From contig CAJHNH020007579.1 in the NCBI GenBank assembly GCA_905116865.2, positions 232,666 to 296,665 of the forward strand: DNA of 64,000 nucleotides, written 5' to 3'. Origin of the DNA: Candidula unifasciata. Lineage: Eukaryota; Mollusca; Gastropoda; Stylommatophora; Geomitridae. The notes beneath the pieces were generated by a model, which saw nothing but the letters and a program-made list of their open reading frames with translations, made no database searches and was not told the origin of the DNA. The position numbers and the translations under genes are program-made. Position 1 is the stretch's first letter, and the number at the start of each line of letters is the position of its first letter. This document shows, one piece after another, positions 51,280 through 61,000 of this stretch.

Positions 51280-52145
51280 CACAAAATATGGGGATAATAT
51301 GTTTACAACTGACATAAATATGAGGGATATTATGTTTACAACTGACATAAATATGAGGGATATTATGTTTACAACTGACATAAATATGAGGGATATTATG
51401 TTTACAACTTATACAAAATATGGGGATAATATGTTTACAACTGACATAAAATATGGGGATAATATGTTTACAACTGACATAAAATATGGGGATAATAAGT
51501 TTATAATTTACATAAAATATGGGGATAATATGTTTACAACTGACATAAAATATGGGGATAATATGTTTATAACTGACATAAAATATGGGGATAATAAGTT
51601 TATAATTTACATAAAATATGGGGATAATATGTTTACAACTGACATAAAATATGGGGATAATATGTTTACAACTGACATAAAATATGGGGATAATATGTTT
51701 ACAACTTACATAAAATATGGGGATAATATGTTTACAACTTACACAAAATATGAGGATATGTTTACAACTGACATAAAATATGGGGATAATATGTTTACAA
51801 CTTACACAAAATATGAGGATAATATGTTTACAACTGACACAAAATATGGGGATAATATGTTTACAACTTACATAAAATATGGGGATAATAAGTTTATAAT
51901 TTACATAAAATATGGGGATAATATGTTTACAACTGACATAAAATATGGGGATAATATGTTTACAACTGACATAAAATATGGGGATAATATGTTTACAACT
52001 TACATAAAATATGGGGATAATATGTTTACAACTTACACAAAATATGAGGATATGTTTACAACTGACATAAAATATGGGGATAATATGTTTACAACTGACA
52101 TAAAATATGGGGATAATATGTTTACAACTGACATAAAATATGGGA
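51280..52145. repeat. 33-bp minisatellite
   Basis: About 26 units of 'ataaaatatggggataatat' plus 'gtttacaactgac', with a few 30-bp variants. The period is divisible by three, so 303-codon frames stay open on both strands; they are not genes. Confidence 0.97.
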
Positions 52146-52159
52146 ATAAGCTTATATAG

Positions 52160-53115
52160 CGACTGTAGAAGCATAGTTGGAATAAATCAGGGAACATCTA
52201 AACCAGTGATAGTAACATCTTGAGTGAGACAGGGATGTGTCTGATCACCACTCCTGTTTATTACCTACAATGACAGTATAAGCAAGGATGCCAGGCCCAG
52301 GAATGAAAATAATAGTAACAACAAATTATTCTTTGCTGAGGACCAGGCCGTGATTGCAGATACAGACATGAATTTGCAACAGCATCTCACATCCATGGAT
52401 GAAGAATGTCAATCAAATAACATGAGAATCAACATCGAAAAGACAGAAGTAATGTCAATAAGGAGAAAGAAGCAGGATTTAGACACTGCATTAAAGAATA
52501 CATATATTAAACAGGCATCTGAGTTTAAATATCTTGGAACAAGTCAATAAAGATGGTAAATTTGATGAAGAAGTTGACATCAGATGCAGTAAAGCTGGTC
52601 AAATATTTGGGACAGCTAGCCCCCCCCCCCCCTTTTTACAGCATAAAGCAATCCCAATCATCACAAAGAAAATCTCACCCAAAGCATATTCACTCCCACC
52701 ATATGCTATCAGTGCCACATGTGGTCAATCACAAACAAACATAAAAGAAAATTAGTAGCCGTGGAAATGAGATGTCTGAGAAAGACTGTAGGAGTGACCA
52801 GAAGAGATAAAATCAGGAATGTGGTCATACGTGATAAAGTCGGCACAGAAGCAATTCTAAATTATATACAAAGACAGCAAATCTAATGGTTTGCCTACTT
52901 AGAGAGAATTTCTCCTGATGCTATACCATACGAGGCATAAACCAAAAGAGGAGAGGGAGGTAGAGCAAGAGGTAGACCAAGAACAAGATGGGAAGATAAC
53001 ATCAGAGAAACTCTACAGCACCACGATGTGTCTATTGTCAAAGCAGCCAGAGGAGCAAGAAGCAGGACCTTATATCTCGCTCTACACCCAAAGCGGTAAA
53101 AGAGAACATGAAGAA
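52160..53115 (+). mobile_element. LINE (family E) RT fragment
   Basis: Frames read VRQGCV (stop) SPLLFITYN, then a decayed motif C (LFFAEDQAVIADTD), NMRINIEKTEVMSI, ASEFKYLGTS, and a GRGRARGRPRTRWEDNI-like block near 52950-53000. A C-run lies at 52620-52632. Several frameshifts. Confidence 0.8.
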
Positions 53116-53260
53116 TGTTCGGGAAGGGGTAGTAGCATAAGACATTTTTATGTTAAATAACTGATTGTGTCATGATTATTTTTAATTAGGCCAATGGCAC
53201 GCTTTTGCAGTGATGTGAGCCACTTTATAACAGAACTGGAACTGCTATCCCATTTTGTAG

Positions 53261-53460
53261 AGAGGGCTTTTCAACCCAGTTTAGTCATGGGCCAAAATGT
53301 TGGAAATGGGGCTCGTCAAGGGCCAGAGGGCCGATCCATACCATAGAAAGTTCTTTAATACAGTACAATTGGCAATGATCCGCTGGCCACTTGCTAGGTC
53401 TTTGCGGGCAAGATGTTGACTGTGGGCCGCCAGTTGAATAGCAATAGCCTTTATATGTCT
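53261..53460. mobile_element. Possible hAT-type MITE
   Basis: 'agagggcttttcaacccagt' at the left and 'ggctattgctattcaactgg' (complement) at the right are loosely alike, and 'gggccgccagttgaatag' resembles the ends of hAT MITEs. No target duplication was confirmed. Confidence 0.3.
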
Positions 53461-53519
53461 GGATGTGAGAAGTGTAGAAAATCTTTCTAGTGTTTTCATC
53501 AAGAAAGTTTTTAATTTTT

Positions 53520-53990
53520 GCAAGGTGGTATAATTTTTTTTAAAAATTATTTAGCTGTTTGTTTCACAAGTGCTTGTAAATGAGAGCTGAAAGTTAGATT
53601 GGCATCAATGACCAACCCTGGTGCTTTGTGCTCAGTTACACATTCTACTCGAGTCTTCCCAATGTAGAGTTTAAGCGCCCTCTGTGAATTTAAACTGTAT
53701 AGTTTTTGTGTAGTCATTATTAACATAGATTTTGTTTTAATAATGTTTATTTGCATACCATTTCCACAGCTTCATTTGACTACATTATTTAATTCTTGTT
53801 GCAGTGATGACTCTAGTACATTACAAGTTTCAGCATTTGTATAGATGGTACAGATGTCTGTGTATAAATCACAGGACGATGACATAGGGAAAGATCATTT
53901 ATGTAAATATCGAATAAGAGAGGGCCAAGAATCGAGCCCTGGGTTACCCAAGTATTCGAATAAAGGCAAGTGAGCAAGATGCAGACAGTG
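53520..53990 (-). mobile_element. LINE RT fragment (CR1/jockey type)
   Basis: Minus-strand frames read YVNDLSLCH (RT motif before YxDD), then MQINIIKTKSMLI, TEHKAPGLVIDANLTFSSHL and QALVKQ, the usual blocks following the catalytic motif. Confidence 0.65.
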
Positions 53991-54329
53991 ATACAAGTGA
54001 AAGGATAACACTGGGATGGAAGAAAGCAGTCTGAGAGGGTGTGTTACTAGAGTGAGACGGAAAGTACTGCAGAGCCTTTGCAGCTGACCTTAGTTGTGGA
54101 GATGGTATGTCACTGATAAGATTGATGATGCTGATGACTGATAAGGCTGAGGATGATCACCAATAAGGCTGATGATGAATGAGACTGATGACTGATATGG
54201 CCTATAACTGTCATAAGGGTAATGACTGATAAGATCGATGACTGATGAGGCTGGCAACAAACCTACAACTACTCCCAGTGACAGTTCGATAGATCCTTAA
54301 TCTCAACAATACACTGATTAATATGCACG

Positions 54330-54334
<5 letters not shown>
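53991..54334. repeat. GAT-rich degenerate repeat
   Basis: At 54110-54260, 'gactgataaggctgatgatg' recurs with variation. The rest is unassigned. Confidence 0.55.

Positions 54335-54390
<56 letters not shown>
54335..54390. repeat. (TA)n microsatellite
   Basis: About 28 TA dinucleotides. Confidence 0.97.
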
Positions 54391-54394
<4 letters not shown>

Positions 54395-55785
54395 CTGCTC
54401 TTCTGATCTTGGAGTTATGTGTGTTTGAACTATTTCTTCCTCCCCCCCCCCCCCCCTTTTTACAAGCTGCTATCTGCATGAAGGTCTATCCTGAGATCAC
54501 AAAATATTCAATTATGTACGGCAAGGCGGGTAAGCTTAAGTTACAGTAGAGGACAAATCTCGGTTACCCCGTTCATTCAATTTCAAAGAAAGTTACAATT
54601 AGTCAGTGAATTAGATCATCTGTAACCGTAACGGTTCACACCACCAGCCTGCCGTAACAACCTGCAGTCCTGTGTGTGCAGGTAAGAAATGTCAGAGATC
54701 AGGTATCATATCCTGAACCGTTTGCGTAAAATTAAAAAAGTGACAGTAAAATGTAACTTTAAAAAAACTATGATGACTGTATTTAAAATGTAATAAACAA
54801 ACTATGAAAATGATAATATTAATAGGCCACATAAAATCCTAAGACCACATTTAAATTTTTTTTAAAAAGTCATAAACGATAATAATATTATAATAATTAA
54901 TATGATTACAAATCAAATACTATCAAACTGATCACAAATATACCATTCATAGGCCCCACATTTATCTGAACAATCATTATCAACAAAACACAAGATAATC
55001 ATGCAGTGGTGTCGTAGAAACAGTTTAATCCAGGAAGACAAACCTACTGTCTACACGGCGACAGATGCAACCAGTGATAGTCACGTCCCACGGAGTAGAG
55101 CTCAGCAGGCAGACGGTAGACTTGTCGCGTTTCGTTATCTCTCCACGGACGTTTCAGTTTTTTACTTCATTCAGTGGGTATGAAAACGTTAACGGGAATT
55201 CGAACTGAAATACACCAAATCTAGACAGATTGAAGATGTTAGGTTTAGACCATATCTAGAAATATACGAGTGTTGGGCTGGGGTCGGCGGGGATGTCGGA
55301 TTATAACTTGCTTACATTCTCTGGCGAAGATGGGATAGTGGTGTAAAAGTAAATGACAGGAGACACACAAAGTAGGTTAAACTGTAAAGTAAATAATATT
55401 GGTACACACACAAGATCCCAGCTTTCAACTATTGAAAAAAAAAATCGTGACGCCGCCCTTCAAGGACATTCATTATCGTACAAGCAATACATTACATGGT
55501 CTTTTACTTATTGTTGGCACCTCGTCTTTCCAGACGATGGATGGTTTAAAATATATTGTCACTGTACTTTGACAGGCGTGGGACAAATAGCTCACGGCGA
55601 AAACAAGTGTGACTAGCAAGACACAAACATGATAACTTATCGTTATCTTACCGGATAAGAACAGTCGTCCACAATTAGAGAATTGGAGTTTTCGATTTCA
55701 GGACTCTTGTTAATTATATGTGTTGATTATGTTTCTTCTCAAACACTTAGCTCTCATCCTTGCCTAACTTGCTACAATCATTGTT
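54391..55785. other. No repeat recognised; candidate regulatory spacer
   Basis: This is the longest stretch between TESK and SETD9 without recognised mobile elements, apart from a C-run near 54442. The two genes diverge from here, so promoters or noncoding first exons may lie in it. One donor-like site, GTGTGCAG|GTAAGAA, is at about 54682. No coding signal was recognised. Confidence 0.35.
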
Positions 55786-55789
55786 TCTA

Positions 55790-56110
55790 CAGCCTCCTTC
55801 TCTTCTGATTTACCCTTCCGTGCAACACGGTCCATCTTATTTCCCCCCATATATCTGCCTCAGTGACAATACCTGTAGTATCATCAGTCATGTCCCGCTT
55901 GCACACATCTTTATATTGTAGTAGAGGTTGGCCTTGACATCTTCTACCCATCTGTAATTTGCCATAGAAGATGTCCTTAGAGACTCTACCATCCTCCAGG
56001 TATGGCCCAGCTACCCTGAACCTTGATAGACTGAGAAAACTTGCAATACCTGCTGTTTCAATACCTAAGTGTTTGCGATCTTATTTTGCCACTTAATGCC
56101 AAGTATTCTT
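55790..56110 (-). mobile_element. LINE RT C-terminal fragment
   Basis: The minus strand reads FRVAGPYLEDGRVSKDIFYG and PLLQYKDVCKRDM, the 'RYKDVCKRDMK' block of a non-LTR RT C-terminus. Confidence 0.75.
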
Positions 56111-56209
56111 CTTAGACATCGCATATGAAAGCTATATAGCAATTTTTATCTATTTCCGTCAGTGGTAAGTTGGCATTTACTGTTTTGTTTACTGGTTTGA
56201 CAGAAATCA

Positions 56210-56400
56210 AAATGAGGATGGCCTATAGCAATGCACAGATTAAACAGCATTAAAATTGTATGGTTAAGCACCAGCAAGGAAATCAAAATTAAACATTTGA
56301 GAGCATGCATCTCTCTTCTAGCAACATTTGTATGTGAGTCGTGGTCTATCTTCCAGTCTTTAAAAAGAAAACAGGGACTTTGAAGCTGCAATGCTATGAT
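56210..56400 (+). mobile_element. LINE (family F) fragment
   Basis: A plus frame reads STSKEIKIKHLRACISLLAT and FVCESWSIFQSLKRK, like the copy at 2115. Confidence 0.6.
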
Positions 56401-57045
56401 ATATACTAGTTTTAAGACGGTCCCAGTTTGTTCCAATTTTTCACCTCTGGATTTTCCAAACTTATATTGTTCCATGCTTTCAGCTGTTAGCTTGTCACAT
56501 GTATTTAGTATTTTTTACTTTACTGCTGACTTATATCTGGTAGCTTCAATGTCTATCTTGGATTCTCTTGTTGCTTTAAGATCCACATTTTTAATTCTTG
56601 TGTGCATTTTTGTAACCCCAGGGTTGTTACCCAAGCTACTGCCAGCACCTGGATAGGATCTGGAATTTGTAACACTGTTTTTAAATCTGTTTTTTTTTTT
56701 TTTTCATAATATAACCAGTTTGTTTTCTGCTTGTATCTCTGACTGCTTGTCCTTGTATACTGTTTCCCCTCATTGAATGTTGAAAGAATATGTTGCAAAT
56801 AATGAGCTGCTTCTTCTCACAAAACTGTATTGGCCTATCTCCTCTGTCGAATCATCCTAATTTCTCTTTCTTATGTCCATTTCTTGTTTACTTTCAACCT
56901 AATTTATCCCAGCTTTTTCTTTAACTTCTTGTGTGCCATACTTATATTATTTTAACTCATTAAATAAGCCATTTACCATAGCTGCGGTGCACCCACAAAT
57001 GCCTTTAGGAATATTACTTAGAGAGTACCCAGTCTCTTCCATTGT
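56401..57045. other. No feature recognised
   Basis: T-rich sequence with a T-run at 56690-56704 and no recognised element. Confidence 0.4.
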
Positions 57046-57250
57046 ACTTATGATCAGCATCATCATTGAGCAGGACCTTTACAGAACGTTGCTCTCTTCA
57101 TAGCACACCCGAGTCTCTTTCTCTAGCCAATTCTCCAGCCCTGTGTGCTGTCACTGCCAGTGCATCTTCAGTGTCTTTTACCCATCTTCGTGAAGGTCTC
57201 CCTCTGCCTCATCTTCTGGAGACTGCAGTCTTCATCATTGTTCACTCTAG
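57046..57250 (-). mobile_element. LINE (family F) 3' tail
   Basis: The minus strand reads TAVSRRRGRGRPSRRW and VKDTEDALAVTAHRAGELAR, ending in a GATGATG-rich tail. Confidence 0.75.
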
Positions 57251-57293
57251 ACCAACATGACATTAAACATGGTTTCCCTCAGACAGTCAGAAC

Positions 57294-57870
57294 TCCCTCT
57301 GTGGGTTCTGGGGCACCTTGTTGGGATGGGGGAGGGGGGGGGGGAAGGGGAATATACCTGCTGCCCCTTAACAAGCATGTTGTAAAAGACAACTAATTAG
57401 GGTTGTTTCCTTTGAAGTCAGACTGCATCAGCCCAAGGGGCAAGGAACCAAACATGTACATACAAGAAAAAAAAACGTGAGATCTGTAAGACGCATATGC
57501 ACACAAAACTCAAGTTGTGGATCAAGAACTCCCTGTGTGGGTTCTGGGGCCCCATTGTGGGGAAAACAAGAATAGACCCACTGCCTACCCAAAAGCATGT
57601 CGTAAGAGTCGACTAAGTGGGAGCTTTCTTCAAAGTCGGAGTGCATCTGCCTGAGAGGCAAGGAACCAACAGTCTGCACACAAATGAGTTAGATCTGTCA
57701 AACAGATGCACATGCAACACTCAGGTTCTGAAACAGGACTGCTGTCTGGAAGTGGACGAACGACGAGAACTTTCCGCCGGAGTGTACAACCGGTGAACGC
57801 AAAGAAGAAGGATCAAGACTAAAGTCTACAACTGGGTGAACAACCTGGACTTTCCACCACAGTTTACAAA
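57294..57870 (+). mobile_element. SINE-like element A interrupted by a second copy
   Basis: A diverged outer copy (57294-57527 and 57819-57870) is split at 'gttgtggatcaaga' by a younger full-length copy. Confidence 0.82.
57528..57809 (+). mobile_element. SINE-like element A, nested and near consensus
   Basis: It is flanked by the perfect 9-bp duplication GGATCAAGA at 57519-57527 and 57810-57818. Full length, from 'actccctgtgtgggttctgg' to (GAA)n. Confidence 0.92.
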
Positions 57871-57977
57871 GCCATACTTAATTAATTAAAGACACCAAAA
57901 TTGTTACTTTGTCCCACACAGACTTTCCAATAGTGTTGAAGTAACAATGCCTGAGATTGAAAGAGTCAACCATTAGA

Positions 57978-58090
57978 TGAATCACCTGTGCTTTTTCCAA
58001 CATCTCAGTCAACATGCAGAAACTGCTGCACAGGTGGAAGCAGTACAAATATAGATTTGTTCCATGGCTGATCCTAAATTTGAAAAACAG
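57978..58090 (+). CDS. SETD9: SETD9 exon 1
   Basis: ATG at 57978 is the first in frame after a stop at 57975. It encodes MNHLCFFQHLSQHAELLHR and WKQYKYRFVPWLILNLKN, and ends in phase 2 before GTAGTT. The RWxxYKYRFVPW block is the SETD9 N-terminal signature. Confidence 0.9.
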
Positions 58091-61000
58091 GTAGTTGTTT
58101 TGTCACCGCCATACGAGCTTGGATGTTGCTAATCTTAGATGTGTGTCCTGTACTTCTGCTTCTGTTGTGATAAATTCTTGTGTTCCGGCGAAAGAAAAAG
58201 AACTTTAGTGTTTCATTGTGCTCTTTCCCCGTGTGGGTTCCGGGGCCCCATTGTGGGGAAAACAAGAATAGACCCACTGCCTCCCCAAAAGCATGGCATA
58301 AGAGTCGACTAATTAGGAGCTTCCTTTGAAGTCAGAGTGCATCTGCCTGAGAGGCATGGAACCAACAGTCTGCATTCAAGTGAATCAGATCTGTAAAACT
58401 GATGCACACGCAACACTCAGGTTCTGGAGCAGGACTGCAGTCCAGAAGTGGACGAACAACCAGAACTTTCCGCCAGAGTGTACAGCTGGTGAACGCGAAG
58501 AAGAAGAAGAAAGAGATTGTGCTCTGATTACAGATATTTTATTGTTGGCATTTGACTGTGATAAAATCTCTCAGTCTATGAGTAAGTGGCTTTGATGAAA
58601 GATACGATGACAAAAAAAAAGTATGTGATTGTATTATGAGGAAAACAGTAATGATTTAATAACAATACCTGTTCAACCCATGTGAGTTATTTTTCTAACA
58701 TATTTGTATATATATATATATTTTTTTTTTCAGTTTTGATATTTAAGCATGTCACATACTTTTGTTTATGTAATATTGCATAGATTATGTAATAATTGTA
58801 ACAGACTATAAGAGTAAAGATTGTTCAATTTAATATGTATTGTTTATTATGAGGCAAGAAAATTTCCTATAACACATAACTGTGTGGTCTTCTTTTTTTT
58901 CTCCTCCTCCTCCTCCTTTGTCTTCTTTTTCTTCTTCGTCATCATCTTTTTTTTTTCTTCTTCATAGTGTTTACCAGCTGTACATTCCGACAAAAAGTGT
59001 TGGTTGTTCGCCCACTTCTGAACTTTGGTCTTGCTCTAGAACTTCAGTTTTGCATGTACATCTGTTTTTTGGATCTGGATTATTTGTGTGCAGACTGTTG
59101 GTTCCTTGCCTTTTAGGCTGATGCACTTTAACTTCAAAGGAAAAACAATAATAAGTGCCTTTTGTGACATGCTTGTGATTGGAGAGGGCAATGGGTCTAT
59201 TCTTTACCCCCTCCCCCACTCCCAAATAGGGCCCCCAGAACCCACATGGGGATGTGTGGTCTTACGTGATTAAGTATGTGATGATGTTGTAGTAGAGAAA
59301 CATCTCTTCTTAACCTATGAGTATATGATGGTGGTGTAGTAGAGAAACATCTCTTCTTAACCTATGAGTATGTGATGGTTTTGTAGGATAAATCCCTTGT
59401 TAACCTATGAGTATGTGATGGTTTTGTAGGATAAATCCCTTGTTAACCTATGAGTATGTGATGGTTTTGTATGATAAATCCCTTGTTAACCTATGAGTAT
59501 GTGATGGTGTTATAGTAGAGAAACATCTCTTCTTAACCTATGAGTATGTGATGGTGTTATAGTAGAGAAACATCTCTTCTTAACCTATGAGTATGTGATG
59601 ATGTTATAGTAGAGAAACATCTCTTCTTAACCTATGAGTATGTGATGGTGTTATAGTAGAGAAACATCTCTTCTTAACCTATGAGTATGTGATGATGTTA
59701 TAGTAGAGAAACATCTTTTGTTACATTTGAGTATGTGATGGTTTTATAGTATAAATCTCTTGTTAACATATGAGTATTGGATGGTGTTGTAGATTAAATT
59801 TCTTCATAACATAATGAATGTATGGTGCTGTTATCATGGGTTACCATGTTCTGTACATGTAAACTTTCCAATTTGTGTATGCTCTGGCTTGCTTTCTTCA
59901 TGCCAGAAGTCTTCGCTCAGTGACAGACAAGGAAACGGACTGTGTCATATCCGATGAAGATTTTCAAGCATTTATCACTAACTTTTTGGCCAAACTGCAC
60001 CAGCTGTCTGATGAAGTAATTTGTGTGTATGTGGTCAGTGTGATCATTTAGTATTATCATTTTCATTGATATTTTACTTATATGTTGAATTGTTTGCTGA
60101 ATTGTATGAAGTGGTCCAAATAATTGTTTTATATTGTCAGTATAGGAAGCCACTGTGTTGTAGTAAGTAGATTATTTCCTGTGGATCTGAAGGGTCATGG
60201 ATTCTAATCCCGACTTTTCTTCTTCAGAAATGACATGGTCTTGCAGGTTGGCCCAGCCTTGAGTGGGTACTAGGTAAACTCCTGGAGAAGTAAAGATGTC
60301 CGGCGTAGTGTTGACATCACCCAGCCTTGAGTGGGTGCTGGGTAAACTCCTGGAGAAGTAAAGATGTCAGGGGTAATGTTAACCATATCACCCACCGAGT
60401 GTTGAATGGTCTATAAAATTTACTTCGGGCATTGTGTACCAAATACACCTGAGCACATGGAAAAGTTTCCCCCCCCCCCCCCCCACCCGCCTCCAACTAT
60501 TGTCAAAATGATTGTTTGGTACAGTTCAGGTAATTAACATAATTGAATTTTGAAGTTTGAACAATGGATCATCATCATAGCACAACTGTAGTAACCCATA
60601 AGTGCTATGTTCTTCTAACTCAAGTCTGAGTCCGAAGAAGCTCAGCACAGTGCACAGGCTCTGTAGCACCGGCGAGGATCCTGAAATAATTAACATAATT
60701 CTGTTGATGTAATTATGACACAGCTCTTGCATGTTATCTGTGATAAGTACTGCTTGTAGCCTCCGCATATGGGTACTGGGGGGGGGGGGGGGGATCTAAG
60801 CATGTCATAGAAGACAACTACACGGGGTTCCTTCAAAGTTGGAGTGCATCTGTCTGAAAGTTGAGGAACGAACAGTCTGCATACAAATAAGCCATATATA
60901 TCAATTGGATGTGCACACATAACTCAAGTTCTCAAACAAAAGTCTAGAAATGGATGAAAATCTGCCAGAGTTGACAGTCGGTAAGTGCTATGAAAAAGAA

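Noticed and set aside
51248..52174. 303-codon open frames on both strands
   Set aside because: The period of the 33-bp array is divisible by three, so all frames without a stop in the unit remain open. There is no non-repeat coding part.
55001..55183. 60-codon frame in the TESK-SETD9 spacer
   Set aside because: No homology or conserved motif; SETD9 exon 1 was found elsewhere with correct phase.
60526..60768. 80-codon minus-strand frame considered as the missing SETD9 exon region
   Set aside because: It is on the wrong strand and does not match the expected residues.
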